64,000 nt of DNA from Serripes groenlandicus. Lineage: Eukaryota > Mollusca > Bivalvia > Cardiida > Cardiidae. Within the stretch, counting starts at the first letter, position 1. Every line of letters starts with the position of its first letter. Under the pieces are notes generated by a model. It searched no databases and was not told the origin of the DNA. It was given only the letters and a program-made list of their open reading frames with translations. This document shows positions 32,861 to 45,785 of the stretch, piece by piece. The position numbers and the translations under genes are program-made. The stretch lies in the NCBI GenBank assembly GCA_031761405.1, contig JASEVX010000011.1, forward strand, positions 26,585,527 to 26,649,526. The letters run 5' to 3'.

Positions 32861-33985
32861 TGGCATGCTAAATGCAAAGACTGAGCTGGTTAATCATATA
32901 GCCAATTATAGACATTTGGCAATCTACACACTACACAATGTATACAATATCATACAAATCAATGAAAAACTTTTGTAACGGGTGTAACATCGTTAAAATT
33001 GCCGACCTTAATTACTTTGAAGCCATAATTTTTCCAAAATCCCGATATTTGCACTTGACTACCAAGCATGACTAAACACAATAGACAATCGGCTATCTAT
33101 ATAATCAAAGTCTTTGTCAAAAAGTATCAAAGAAAACACATGAATATAGACGTTATAATCTGATTTCGTCTCAAAGACAGAGTTTTGACACAACCTAATT
33201 GAACAAAATCTGTCAGAAAAATCTTGACCCTTCATCTAATTATGCAATTTTTTTGGATCCAGTTGGAAATCTGCCATTACCACAGGGAATCGCAATATAA
33301 TCATAAATTATTGTTCCAAACCTAAACTTGGTCAATACATTAGACAAGTTATGTATATTTGCTTTTTTCCGAAAATGCATGTTAAACTTTACCAGTAGAT
33401 AGAATATACTCTTTCAATTGCTTATCAAATCAACTGGGAATCAATTTTAAAGCAAATGTCATACATGTGTGAATAACTTCATAATTAAAAAGTTACTGTT
33501 GAAAACATGCCTCTGGAACCACAAATATTTATGGTTCTGATTCAGTAGATAATTTTGCATGTTAAACAAACTTCTGCTACTTCCATAAGATTGACGGAGA
33601 CACCGGAGTCATAAACATGTACCTTTTTCATTATTGGCGGAAGGATTCAATTTCAAGACTTGTTTTTGCTCTTCTTCTTAATTGGGTTAACAAGTCTCCC
33701 TCCGAAAATTACCCAATATGTTTTTGTTTTTTTTACAAAAGAATATTTAAGTTACATTTAAGCAGACACTCAAACACATAGGAGTTTATAATTTATTCAG
33801 TGGAGTAAAACCGCTTAATCGATATCCATGTTTTTTCTAAGCAAGGTTTTACATCGCATGTAAACACACAGTAAGATTATTGTGTAAACTTGCCAGGTTT
33901 ACGGTCAATTGGAGGTTGATATATTTGCGCATTTTCTATTTCCTGATTTTTATGCTCCAAACCCCAAACAAAGTTCAATATTATT

Positions 33986-34010
33986 AGTCGCCGGGCAGAA
34001 GCCCGCGACT
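33986..34010. repeat. GC-rich hairpin in AT-rich intron
   Basis: AGTCGCCGGGC-AGAA-GCCCGCGACT, an inverted repeat with one bulged base and a four-base loop. It stands out from the surrounding AT-rich sequence. No poly-T run or gene end supports a terminator. Confidence 0.5.
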
Positions 34011-34699
34011 TCTATTTTTAATAGCTTTTCGGAAATCACATGGGAGGAGGGATAATTATTGGAAAGAAACACATTAAGATGTTTTGAACATATTACAATT
34101 GTGTTTGTTTAAAAACACTAAGTAATGACACATCTAAAATGGAATAAACATTTCGATGTTTTAGGTATTTTTAGTTTCATTTTGTTGACTTGCATTTAAG
34201 TGTTTTTGTCTTATTTACGAAGACAAATGTGGTCCCTGCTAGACTTGCAACCAACTGCTATATGTCAATATTGAGATATATTGAAATAAAAATAACGTCA
34301 AATTCTACTTTCAATAGTAATGTTAACTTACTGAATGTTATTTTCATGTTCAAAAATATGTCTTGATTTGTGAAGAATTCATTTGATAATGTTAACTCGT
34401 GTATATCTAAAATATGAACTGTTTCTAACCTAGAACTGTTGATTACGTCACTACCGAGTACCGCCCGCATAGATTTGTAAATTTTGCACACGCTACTATA
34501 TACTACTGTACTTACTGTGTGTGCGATAACCAATGAAAAGCTGGATTTGCACGCGATACATTTTACAACAAAAACGTGCGTCGCTTACACTCATACGATG
34601 GGCTGAATATGCACAATGACACACACACACTTGTATAGTTTCCCATGAACATAAACTGGTAACAGAAACAAAAATAAGAAATAATTTGTGAAAATATGT

Positions 34700-34900
34700 C
34701 TCAAATATAAGCCTGTTTATCGGTCGTGAACGTCGAAACGCCTTTTTCTCCGTTTGTGACCTAGTTTCATATTGCCAAAATGTAAACAAAGCGAAGTGAC
34801 CGGAAGTAAAATGTAAACTTAGAAAAGTGACTAGGTTATGCAGACAAAAAATGTCGCACGACAAATTGATTTTTCTTAAACGTCACGAAACGAATGCATG
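34700..34900. promoter_or_regulatory. CpG-retaining segment with ETS-type site
   Basis: CGGTCGTGAACGTCGAAACG lies near 34720 and CCGGAAGT, an ETS-family consensus, at 34800-34807. A short open frame overlaps but has no recognisable protein. Confidence 0.28.
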
Positions 34901-35974
34901 GGTCGAATGTAGGAGAAAGAAAGATAATATAGAAATGCTTTTCTCTCTCGAATGCAGTGGAATAAAACATGCACTAAAGCTTTGCCTGATTTTTTATTCA
35001 CTTTCTTCGATGTCTGACACTACGACTCGATGAAAACCTGACACGAGGGTAAACATTTCGAAAGAATGCTCAAACACCTTATTACAGATAGATAGCTAAT
35101 ATTACACACTTAAACATATTACACACTTAAATGATTTAAAAATATATGTGATATTAAATGTTGAAACAAATTAAGAGAAGAACAAACTCTGATAAACAAT
35201 AGATTTAGAAATAAAGAAAATCTGCTCTTTCGCACCCAATTAATTTCATACTTGCCACATATATTGTATGCATCAACGATTTAGATAAACAATTTAGCTG
35301 TTATATTGTTACAAGTGTGGTCTACTTGTGAAATAATTAGTATTAAAAAGGAGGAAGTTCATGTCTTCAGCAATTTAACCGTTTTCTCAATGTTTTAAGC
35401 GATTAAAGGTTTTCATTGTTGCTTCAGACATGGAAAGGGTTTAATAGCTTTTTATTGCATGTAGATTTAAAACCCAAAATGTATTAATTTGTTGGTTTTT
35501 TTTGACAAATACAAAACATCCAAAATCCTGACCAAAAGAAATCCTGAAATTTGTAGATCTATGTGGAATTTCAAAAATCCTGGAATTAATCCTTATGAAA
35601 ACATTATGTGTATGTTTAGACTAATGAAAGTCAAGACTACATGACTTTTGTGTGTTAAAAAATAAATCAATGCAGTCTTTTCCGGCGACATTGATGCCTT
35701 GCATCAACTTTCTCTTGTGCATTTCTATTAATTGAAAACAGTTTAGAACTATTTTTATATTGTATGCATTAAGTGAGTATACAAATAAATCAATAGTCAA
35801 CTGAATAGTGATACTTATCATTTTCTGTATCACTTCACACTACAATCTACTTTGTACTTTGAACAGCTTTGAACATATTAAATTTTAGTCTGGGTTTTTC
35901 ATGTGAACCCGACTTTCAGTACTCTGAGTACTTTGATTACAATATATATATATATACCATAAACATGTAATGGC

Positions 35975-36101
35975 AAGCTTTAACAACAGTGTTACAAAAG
36001 GAGAAATTGCTCATTATGAATAATTTATCATTTTGTCACACTGTTTTCAAAAGTCGTCTGCTGCATAAAATTATATGGGTCTATAAGTGGGAAAGGGTTA
36101 T
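35975..36101. mobile_element. Half family A copy
   Basis: Begins at the palindromic core (AAAAGGAGAAATTGCTCATTA) and keeps one arm to GTGGGAAAGGGTTA. The other half is missing. Confidence 0.6.
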
Positions 36102-36132
36102 GTTTGTAATTCTGAGAAGACGAGTCTTTAAT

Positions 36133-36333
36133 TTAACCTTTCCCACATACAAAAAATCTGCAGCAGACGACCTTGAAAACATAGTGACAAAAACCTTGAA
36201 AATGTACACAAAAGACGGCTAATTGTTAAAAATAAAGTTGAAAACATTGTGGCCAAAGGTTAAATTGCTCACGAGCAATTTCGCCTTTGGCCACAATGTT
36301 TTCGACAATCGTTTGCAGGTGAGAAAGGGTTAA
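36133..36333 (-). mobile_element. Family A MITE with co-varied arms, left member of an abutting pair
   Basis: TTAA on both sides. The inner stem reads GTGGCCAAAGG ... CCTTTGGCCAC instead of the usual GGCAAAAGG/CCTTTTGCC, so both arms changed together. The loop is shortened to GCTCACGAGC. Its right TTAA (36330-36333) is shared with the next copy. Confidence 0.88.
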
Positions 36334-36559
36334 CCCTTTCCCTCAATAGACGCTTTTTGACGCCTCTGCAGCAGATGGCTTTTTGAAAACATAGTGACAA
36401 AAGAAGAAATTGCTCAAAACAAGCAATTTCTCCTTTTTCCACAATGTTTTTCCACTTTTAGTCATAGGTTATCCATTCAATTATAGAAATTTTCTACTTT
36501 TTGACAAATTATGTTCAAAGTCGTCTGCTGCAGAATTGTCGTATGAGGGAAAGGGTTAA
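36330..36559 (+). mobile_element. Family A MITE, right member of an abutting pair
   Basis: A young + copy whose left TTAA is the right TTAA of the preceding element. One TA is lost from the left TIR (CTCAATAGACG). Confidence 0.9.
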
Positions 36560-36590
36560 GCATCCCCATGCACACAAACTACACATTTAC

Positions 36591-36996
36591 TGAGAACTAG
36601 ATAAGGGGGAGTTAACTGGTCTTTTCCACACAATAGCTCCATTATTACTTAACCCTTTACCTCATACGACAATTCTACAGCAGACGACTTTGAACATATT
36701 TTCTCAAAAAAAAGAAAAATAATTGAATGGATGACTAAACTTTTAATATGACTAAAAGTGGAAAACATTGTGGCAAAAGAAGAAATTGCTTGTTTTGAGC
36801 AATTTCTTTGTTTGCCACTATGTTTTCAAAAAGCGTCTATATGAGGGAAAGGGTTAACCAAACCATGTGCTGTATGTACTCAAAAGAATTGTCTGAGTGA
36901 AACGATTCTTCGAGTGCCCACAACATAGGGTTTGAGTGTCAAGAAAATGTGCACAAGAAAAATGACCCTTTAAGTTTAGGCTTATCTAGTGCTTTG
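36591..36996 (+). mobile_element. Family B MITE split by a family A insertion
   Basis: AACTAGATAAGGGGGAGTTAAC ... ATTATTAC | family A | CCAAACC ... GTACTCAAAAGAATTGTCTG with its partner arm, ending GGCTTATCTAGTGCTTTG in parts. Confidence 0.75.
36649..36857 (-). mobile_element. Family A MITE nested in a family B element
   Basis: TTAA on both sides. It splits family B sequence ATTATTAC...CCAAACC, which is contiguous as ATATTACTCAACCAAACC at 46.9 kb. The short arm has lost its CTGCTGCAGAGG segment. Confidence 0.88.
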
Positions 36997-37918
36997 CATT
37001 ATAAGTCTTCAAATAACAAATAGAAAAACTTGCTGGTTATAAATAAAAGAATCTACAAATGACTCGTGGAAACAGTATATAATTATAAATATTTAGAAAA
37101 GGGGGCCAAAAAACATAGAATATAATATCTTAAACAAGCATTCAATCATAGCAAAGTCAAGTTTAAAAGGTCCGACAGTAAAACAGAAACCGGCTCTGTG
37201 TGTATTATCTTTGTTCAGTTTGCTGGCTGGCTGAGGTTCAGTAACGTTTCAATGGGACAGGCCTTCTTTCACTGGAGATATGCGTTTTGGACAACTGCCA
37301 AACCAAGATAAAAACCCCACAATGTACATGAAAACCGTCTGTGTTCAGACAGAAATAGCTTTGTGTGTACTGTATCGAAAACTTCCTCCCTCTCTGCAGG
37401 GAGATATGACAGTAACTGTTATACAACCTTAATTTTGTTTTACTGTACAGATTAAGCAGCTGAAAGCTGCTTGTGATTGTGAAATCCATTCACCTTCGTG
37501 GAGTTGCTGTTTTCTTCTTTCTTCATCATTAATTTTATGGATACTAAATGCCATCAAATTGTATCGATCAGTTGGAAGTAGCACCATTACATGTTTATAA
37601 CATTGGTTTTGGGTTAAGAAATATAAATGTTATATTTTATAAATGTAATATATAAACCCAGTAAAGCAGAGCTAAGGGTATATATATATTTTTTCTGATG
37701 CAATACCACGATGGTGAAGTGAAGTTAGAGGATTGTTAACACAGATTTTGGTATTTAAGAATAGGAGTGATATTTTATACCTTAAATTCCTGTCCGTTGT
37801 TTATACTCTATGCTGTGGGAAGTTTTAACGTTCTAACAAAAAGTATTTTAATCCAGCATTAATTTCTAAACGTAATTAAAACCATAGACAACTGAAGGCA
37901 AATTTTTAAGCCCCCCAG

Positions 37919-38092
37919 CCCCGTCTTTTCCAAATACAACAAATCTGCAGCAGACGACTTTAAAATAATCTGAACCAAAAAAATGAAAACATTGTGACAA
38001 AAGGAGAAATTGCTCCTTTTGAAACACTGTTTTCAAAAGTTGTATGCTGCAGAAGAGGCGTCAAAAAGCGCCTAAATGTGGAAAAGCGCTAA
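37919..38092 (-). mobile_element. Old family A copy with collapsed core
   Basis: Starts CCGTCTTTTCCAAATAC with AATCTGCAGCAGACGAC. The core is reduced to GAAATTGCTCCTTTTG. Ends AATGTGGAAAAGCGCTAAA. Confidence 0.68.
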
Positions 38093-38714
38093 ACTTTGCA
38101 GAAAACCGTGAGAGAAGGGTTTTGTCTAATCACATATTTTGTTCAATCTTTCAGCACAATGTTTGTATGAAAGAGAGAAAAAAAGCTTGAAACAAAATGT
38201 CCTCCTTTCCATTACTCATACAAATAATAGTTTTGGAGTCAGTGACAAGTCTGGGAAAAGGTTAACGAACGAAGATAGATAGCAAAGCATAATTAAGCAA
38301 ATTTACACAGTAAAGTAAAAAGCCCCACTTAACAGAATTACTTTAATTTTAATAGAAGTGGCAGATAATTTGGAGGGAAATTGTCACATGTTTAGGCCAT
38401 ACAGTCATGTGCTCTATTCTTACAATACAAACAGCTCGCCAAAGCATGTCAACAATGAAGTCCATAACAGTTTACCAATTTATGTGATCGGCTTTGAAAA
38501 TGTGTGTAGAAGAATGCGTTAAAAAGGGTTAAGAAATATGCTTTAAATCAAATATCTATTAATTTGGTTTTCCAGTTGAAAGCATAGTTGGAAATGGAGA
38601 AAATGCTCTTATCATGGTTTCAAGATTCTGTAATCATAGCTTCACAATTAATGTCATCTGTATCAGGGAATGGGATACTCTACTCTATATCTGTTCATTA
38701 TCAACCTCTAATTA

Positions 38715-38912
38715 ATTAACACTTTTTCCACAGGAAGAGGCATTTTGATGCACCTGCAGCAGATGACGTTTGAAATTATTGTGACAAAAGGAGAAATTGC
38801 TAATAATGAGCAAATTCTTCTTATGCGACAATGTTTTCAAATCTATTCAATAATAATACTTTCATTTACAGAGGTCATTATTTTTTGCAGATTTGTTGTA
38901 TGAAGGAAATGA
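38715..38912 (+). mobile_element. Old family A copy
   Basis: Starts TTAACACTTTTTCCACAG. The core is GCTAATAATGAGC and the right end TTGTATGAAGGAAATG. Confidence 0.65.
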
Positions 38913-39327
38913 AGAGTTTATTCATTTTAAAGCTTGCAAAGGGACAAATTTCAGCTTCAATTTTCAATGGTTTTCCGAAGAGCTTCAACACCTTCAAGCT
39001 AGCTGTGGATGCTCCATTATATAATGATAGCCAATTAAGTCATTCTAACAAACTTTGAATTTGAGTGTTGTAATGTTGCCAGTTTCAAGGAAAGGGACGC
39101 CTGTAAAAAAAGCATGATGCCAAATCAAAACCGTACCTTCTAGAGAAAAGGCATAATGATTCTTCTGAAGTTTGCATGATCTATTTCCAGAATTTGTTTT
39201 CGAAATGTGAAACAGATGTAACAGTCGCTGTTCTATTGACGACTTAAATTCCATAATGATGTAGCTATCATTGTAACAAGGTATACTTAAAATTTTGTGG
39301 AAATAAGCAAAGGGATAACTAGATGGA

Positions 39328-39560
39328 CTTTGTTCCTTTCACAAATACAGCATACCTGCAACAGACGACTTTGAAAACATAAAACATTTATTCAAAAATA
39401 TGGAAACTCTCTATAAATCCAGGAAGACTTAATGAATAAAGTTGAAAATATGGCTGCAAATGGAGAAACAAGATGAGCACTTTCTCCTTTTGTCACCTTT
39501 GTTTCAAAAGCCGACTGCTTCAGAGGCATCAGAAAGTGTCTTTATGAGGGAAAGGGTTAA
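39328..39560 (-). mobile_element. Old family A copy with a young right end
   Basis: The left end is degraded (TTTGTTCCTTTCACAAATAC). The right end is well kept: GAGGCATCAGAAAGTG ... TATGAGGGAAAGGGTTAA. Confidence 0.72.
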
Positions 39561-39679
39561 AACATTCTCTATAATATTCTGACTTTGGAGTATGTAAAGT
39601 TATGTCAGAGCTATATGTCATGTATTTTGCTCACTTGCGCTTGCGTTAAATTTGTTTCTATACTTTGATGCGCATTAAA

Positions 39680-40020
39680 CTTGCCTGTGAGAAGAGGACA
39701 ATTGCACAAATTAAGCAATTTCTCATTTCCTTACAATAGTTTCAAGTCTGCATGACTTTTTCAACCAAATATAAAAATACATCAGGCACTTGCAATGGTA
39801 CATTTTCCCACCTTCATAGGCAATTTGCTACATATAGCACACAATTTGAAAACATTGTTGGCAATTTGATGCGAAAAAAGAAAAAAATATTTCTGTCAGC
39901 AACCTCCTTTTGAAACAATAGTTCCAACTTGATTTTAAATTAAACTTTCAATTATAGAGATTTTCCATATTTTTGAATAGATGTCTCAAAAGTCATCTGC
40001 TGCAGATTTGTAACATTTGG
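39680..40020 (+). mobile_element. Eroded family A fragments
   Basis: A core at about 39690-39740 (ATTGCACAAATTAAGCAATT) and a right arm at 39940-40012 (ATTATAGAGATTTTCCATAT ... GTCATCTGCTGCAGATTTG). Confidence 0.5.
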
Positions 40021-40504
40021 CAGCATTTGGATTGGAGAAAATCGAGGCAATGAATTTGTACTTAATACTTTTATTGCAGACTAGATGATGCTATAAAGAA
40101 ACAGCAGTAACTGTTGTTAACTTATAGAAACAGAAAGGAACAACTGTCACATTTTGTTGGGATAATGAAAAGCTGTTCACATGTTCTTTAATTAACATCA
40201 ACAAAACATGAATAGTATCATTGCAACAACAAGCTTTCATGGGCAGATATCAGCTTAATGCAAACAACTGGGCACACAGACTTTTTGAATACAGAGAAAT
40301 TGGTCAAAATTAGCAATTTTCCCATTTCTGGTAAGGTTTTAAAATTGATTATACAAGTTTCGAATCTCTCAAATGTTACATCCGACTATCAACATTGGAC
40401 CTACTTGACATAATCTCTAAAATATTGCATCAGATTGTCACCATCAACATTGAACATACTTGACATAAATATAAAGGGAACATTAATATTTTCAACTCTT
40501 GATC

Positions 40505-40684
40505 TACATGTGTACATCAAATCTGCAGCAGATTGAAAACGTCTATAATATACAAAAGCATAATTATTGAAAAAAAGGAAATGTTGCTCATCATCAGCAA
40601 TTTCTCCTTTTGCTAAAATGTTTACTGAAGTTACCTGCTGCAGGTTTATCAAATTCAGTCTACAGGTAGGAAACTGAAAGGGTC
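40505..40684 (-). mobile_element. Old family A copy
   Basis: Keeps CAAATCTGCAGCAGATTG, core TTGCTCATCATCAGCAA and a right end GTAGGAAACTGAAAGGG. Confidence 0.55.
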
Positions 40685-42591
40685 AGCAATAGCACTGGAC
40701 TTGTTATGTATGTTCTAAGATTTTCAGCTAAAATACCAATATAAAGCTACTGCTTCAATCAATACAATCTTTGGTGTTTTTTTCCAATATTATATATATA
40801 ACTTTAACAAAGAATATTGTAACTTATTCCTGGTGTTGTTGTAAACATGATTCGTTAAATAATATATTATGTGAATGTCGCATATTTCAACCACATATTT
40901 ATTTGGCAAAGGCATAAACAAAATTAAATGGTAGTTTCTATGAAGGAAATGCTGCTAAAACTACTAAATCTCCGGGGACCGAAAAATATTGTGGAGAGAA
41001 ATCAGGAAGGAGGGAACCAGACTGTAGGAAAACCAATTCAAAATGGACTCCTTTCTACTGTGTAAATGGTCTACCAGATATATTGATTTAACCTACCCAG
41101 CAACTATAGAGTGTTTTATCTATTTTTGTTAACGTGGCAGTGTTCAAATTTGCGCCCAATCCAAGCTTAACCCTTCCAAAGTTTAACCATTAACCCGATA
41201 TGATAGTTTTCGAACCTTAAATTCATTTCGTTTATTCATGTATTAAGCTTCTATAGAAAAAATAATCTTTTACAATATTTTGAAGCAGCGGGGAAGAGAA
41301 CACTATGCATTTTCCCTATGCTGGGTTTATCGGTCAGTCAGTGTTTATGAAACATCTTTGAAAATTGTCTATTGTCACTTGCCATTACATCTTAACAGTG
41401 TTGGTATCTGGCAAGGGAGCTGACATTATCAACCAATGATATTACATTTTACAAATATTAATAAGTTTCAATAATTTATTATTATTTTCATGTGAATACA
41501 TTATGGCAGCAGCAATAATATATGTTTGCCAAGACTTTGAAAAAATCAAAAAAAATCAAAGTTCACTATTGCAGATTTGTTGTATGTGGGAAAGGGTTAT
41601 ACCACCTTGTTATGAACAGATCTTGGAACAGATAGCACATAATATCATTCAATCAACCTATAAGTGCTTCTACAGGCTTAAAACCTTGCCTTCCTTTACC
41701 CATTGACCTGATCATTTCGACCTCTAACCGCAGCTAGTAACTTTGGAAAACATCGGAGGAAAAATGGACATTGCTCCTACCGCCATTTTTCCAACTTATC
41801 TCAACTTTAAAACCATAGTTTCTCATTTAACATATATACTGGTATAACACACATCTCCTCATATTTTGTAAGAAAACTACTGCAGTTTTTGGATTCTTTC
41901 CAAAGTCAACACTGTCAACTTATATTCAGTCGGGTAAAACCCTCCAGTATAAAATTTACCAGCTACAAGCTAACAATCATTATCCTTTTGCCAAACGAAT
42001 AATTTGGTATAAGAGTCTTTCACGTCCAAAAGAATCTATGGCCATGATAATTGTTTACAATGTATTCAGCAAAAGAAATGATGCATATGCAGACAACGTG
42101 CCAAAAAGGATTTGTATAAGGTATTACTGCAAGATACTACAATACTTGACTATACTGTCTTATTCTGTTTCTTTCAACCACAAAAAGAAATTGCCCACAA
42201 ATGAGAGTACACATTTTAGACATTGAACAATGGTGGTTGATGCCAATAATAAAGATAGTTTAATCTTCCAAAACTGTGCCCGATTTCAATAGGCAATTCT
42301 AAAATACAGGACCAAGGGTATAAAATCCTATTTACAATATAGATTTTGGCAACAGACCTTAAATCTATTGTATCCAATTTTTAAGCCTTCAGTGGTTTTA
42401 ACAATAGCCTCAAGATTTCAGGTTATTTGAATGGGCCTGCAAAATCCAGGTTTTAAATTCAGCCATAAAAGATGCTAGTATAAATTTCCCTTTATCATAT
42501 AAATATACATTATTGGCATCTTGCCAGCTCAGGACTTATTTCATTTTAGTTTTATCTTTCCTAGTATACATGATTAGAGGACACAGCAAAC

Positions 42592-42837
42592 TTAACCCTT
42601 TCCCAGATGTAGATGCTTTCTAACGGCAATGCAACAGACGACCTAAGTGACTGTCACCTTTGAAAACATTTTGGCCAAAGGAGAAATTTCTCATCATGAC
42701 CAATTTCTCCTTATTGCCACAATGTTTTCAACTCTATTCAGTATTCAATAATAAAACTATCACTTACAAAAACATAACTCATTTTGTTGAGATGATTTCA
42801 AAGTTGTCTGTGGACTTCTTGTATGTGGTAAAGAATA
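42592..42837 (+). mobile_element. Old family A copy
   Basis: Starts TTAACCCTTTCCCAGATG. A short insertion sits in the left arm (CTAAGTGACTGTCACC). The core arm is GGCCAAAGGAGAAATTTC. The right end is GTATGTGGTAAAG. Confidence 0.72.
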
Positions 42838-43874
42838 AGAGAAACCAAAATTTCAATTTTCAAAGGTTCAACCGTTGGAAAAAGATTTATTAAAACGGGT
42901 GCAAAATGAGCAATAGTTCCTGGCCAGTTACTTTTGGTTTGGACCAGTGAAAATAGTCTGTATATATACCAATGTAATTTTAAATCACCAACTAAAACAT
43001 TTAAGATTTTAGATCCAATGAATTTTGAAAGATTATTTCAATAGGACTGTTGAAAGGAATACAAATATTGACATGTGAACATACTTTAATGGCAATATGA
43101 GTAGGAACTGAAAAATATCAAAACATCTCAATTATTAAATGAATGGCTATGAGAGATCCTTTATTACATGGCGCAGTCCACATATTACACTGTGTATATA
43201 ATCTTTGTAAAGCAGAAGTATTTATGAACTTGGCAGACAGCCAATGTAATAACCTTTCAAACTGATATAAACAACCCAAGGGCATACATTAGTGTTGATT
43301 TTCTAGATCTATGCTAAACCTAGTGTCACATAAAAACGGTGTTGAGGAGCCATAAATCTTAAGGTCTAAATGATTATTGGATCATTTTACTTCTATAGTA
43401 AATTGGAAAAAAGACTATTTCACTTTTGCATCTTAGTGAACAAAGAAGGCCCTATGTTATTACCCACAATGCAACACGGAATTCAAAATGGATGACATTG
43501 CAAATGTAAAATAATTACTTGGACAGACTTACTTCCCACCAACTCCTCCATTTTACGCTGCAAACTAGACGAGGGAGATGACTCATTCTCACAACGCCTG
43601 TGTGTGTGTGTGTACATTGATTTTGAACAATGTATGCGTTTATAACATACCCTGTGGACTGGGATATTTTGACCTAAAGGTTTATCAAGACTTGAAACAG
43701 TCCAATTTATTTAAATATTTTACAGAGATACTTGCGTTAAGTCCTGCATTAATATAAAATCAAGATACTTTCTGTAGACCTGAATAAGAAAGATTATGAG
43801 GAGCCAGTACTACTGAAAATTCCAAGCTGACATACTACCGATTCAAATCTAGGGTTTATCCTCTCTCTGCAAAT
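42838..43874. other. Unassigned intron sequence
   Basis: No repeat family or coding signal recognised, apart from a short GT run near 43600. Confidence 0.4.
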
Positions 43875-44086
43875 TAATCCTTTCCCACATACAGACTCTG
43901 GACGTTTGAAATCATTGTGACAAAAGGAACAATTGCTCATCATGAGCTAATTATCCATTTGCCACACTGATATCAACCGGTCTCAATATATAAAGTAGTC
44001 ATATATATTGAGATTTTTCATAATTTTGCCTAGATGCTTTTACATGTGTCTGCTGCAGAATCATCTTGTGTGCAAAAGGATTTGTG
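43875..44086 (+). mobile_element. Old family A copy
   Basis: Starts TTAATCCTTTCCCACATACAG. The core is GCTCATCATGAGC. The right end is TTGTGTGCAAAAGGATTTG. Confidence 0.7.
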
Positions 44087-44099
44087 TGGAGAACCTTTG

Positions 44100-44360
44100 A
44101 AAACAAGGTACATATGATACAATCATGCTATCTATTAATTTTGAAAACATTACACTCATGTTAAAATTATATTCCCGTTTCCAGCGAAACTGGTTTTTTG
44201 CATTGAGCAGAGCATTAGCTGATTTTAGTGATCCCAAGAAATTTGAAGACTGTGGGAGTGTCCTGGAACTCCTGTTGCTGAGAGGAAAACAATGTGTGAC
44301 ATTCACAATCAACTGACTGACGGACGGACGGACAGGTCAAAATCAATATATGTCTCCCCA
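44100..44360 (+). repeat. Repeat-like fragment with (GACG)n tract
   Basis: GACTGACGGACGGACGGAC followed by GTCAAAATCAATATATGTC resembles the 3' part of common mollusc interspersed repeats. The 45.75-kb TCCGTCCGTCC tract is similar on the other strand. A 63-codon frame here is not considered a gene. Confidence 0.35.
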
Positions 44361-44370
44361 TATTGAATGA

Positions 44371-44775
44371 AAGTTGAAACATTGCGGGAAAAGAAGATAT
44401 AATTGCTCATTATGAGCAGCTTTTTCTTTTACCACAATGATTTTACAAGACATCTGCTGCAGATGCATCAAAATGTAGCTTCACATAGGAAAGTGTTTAA
44501 CATATATATATGTCTTGAATGCATCATTCACCCAAGCCATGTTTATGATATGATAAACCTTTCCCTCATACAGACACATTTTGATGCCACTGCAACAAAC
44601 TAGTTTTGACATTGTGGAAAAAAAAGGATTTACTCTTATTCATGAGCAATTTCCTAATTTGGCACAATTTTTTTAATTTTTTCATTATCTTTTTATAATA
44701 CTATTATTTACAGGATACAAGATGATTTCCATGTCATCTGCTGCATATCTGTTGTATGTGGGAAAGGGTTTTAAG
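44371..44775. mobile_element. Half copy plus an old full family A copy
   Basis: 44371-44500 is a half starting at the core (AATTGCTCATTATGAGCAGC). 44554-44775 starts TAAACCTTTCCCTCATACAG and ends TTGTATGTGGGAAAGGGTTT. Confidence 0.65.
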
Positions 44776-45083
44776 GAGCTATACATGTAGATAAGTTTTT
44801 TTCCTGGTAACAAGCCCTATATTATATGTTGTGGTAAATTAGACGAATAGCTTCACTCTGATAAGGCGCCCAATAACCATTACAAACCCGTCTTTGTGAA
44901 TAATATAGACTAGTAAAAAGACACTGCAGAAAAAAGAAGACTTAGCACATAATTATGATGGCCTTTTACAAGTTTGATGTGTATTGATCCATCAGATAAG
45001 AGCTGCTGCACAAATATCTAGAAAACAATAATAAATCGATACTTTTATTGATTTGCTTTAACTGACGAAAACAACCACTTTAA

Positions 45084-45247
45084 GTAACCCTTTCCCACAT
45101 ACAACAAATCTGCAGCAGACTACTGTGAGTTTCTAATAATTAATTTATTAGTACTTGATGTTCGTTTCCTTTCCCTATTATGTTTTCAAAGGTTGTCTGC
45201 TTCAGATGCGTCAAAATTCAACTACATTATGGTTGTGGGAAAGGACT
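45084..45247 (-). mobile_element. Old family A copy without its core
   Basis: Starts TAACCCTTTCCCACATACAAC with AATCTGCAGCAGACTAC. The core is replaced by AT-rich sequence. The right end is TGGTTGTGGGAAAGG. Confidence 0.65.
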
Positions 45248-45586
45248 TGGTCATGTGTTTCCTAGTCAATTAAAACTAACTTAGTAGATATTCAATGTAA
45301 AGAAGAAGGAAGTGGGAAATGCAGGAAATGCTGATTGAAAGCAATTCCACTCTTTTCCACCAAATAGACAAAATTAACTTGCTGCAGGTGTCTGTATCTA
45401 TAGGCAAATAGAACCTAGAATTGAAAACATTTATAATTGACCCTGTAAATGTAAAATTGAATCCATCTTGTTTATAGTTGACAACATACAATGAATGTCA
45501 AAACTTGAGTTGTTGATCAACTCCCGTTTACAATCAGCCTGGTGGTGCACAGCTTTGTATGTAATCAGCATACATATTTCATTCAA

Positions 45587-45675
45587 GTTAACCCTTTACC
45601 ATTAGAAGACACATGCAGCAGACGTTTGAAAACATTGTGGCAAAAGGAGAAATTTTTCATAAATGTGCACTGCAG
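45587..45675 (+). mobile_element. Left half of a family A copy
   Basis: TTAACCCTTTACCATTAG, then CATGCAGCAGACGTTTG and AACATTGTGGCAAAAGGAG. Lost after AAATTTTTCAT. Confidence 0.6.
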
Positions 45676-45754
45676 TTTATAAATTAGATCGAGAGCTATT
45701 TAATAATTATCCACCACCTAAGGTTAATGGGATATTGGTTGGCTGTAACAAATG

Positions 45755-45785
45755 TCTGTCCTTCCATCCGTCCGTCCGTCCACAG
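45755..45785 (-). repeat. Short (GTCC)n-type tract
   Basis: TCCATCCGTCCGTCCGTCC next to a GGCTGTAACAAATG stretch. A likely repeat end. Confidence 0.4.

Larger units (their letters stand above)
32861..35974. other. Largely transposon-free intron 1 segment
   Basis: 3.1 kb with no family A or B insertion, containing the GC hairpin at 33986 and the CpG-retaining segment at 34700. No exon recognised. Confidence 0.45.

Noticed and set aside
34496..34864. 122-codon minus-strand open frame in a CpG-retaining segment
   Set aside because: The composition looks non-coding and no family resemblance is seen. The region is kept as a possible regulatory segment only.
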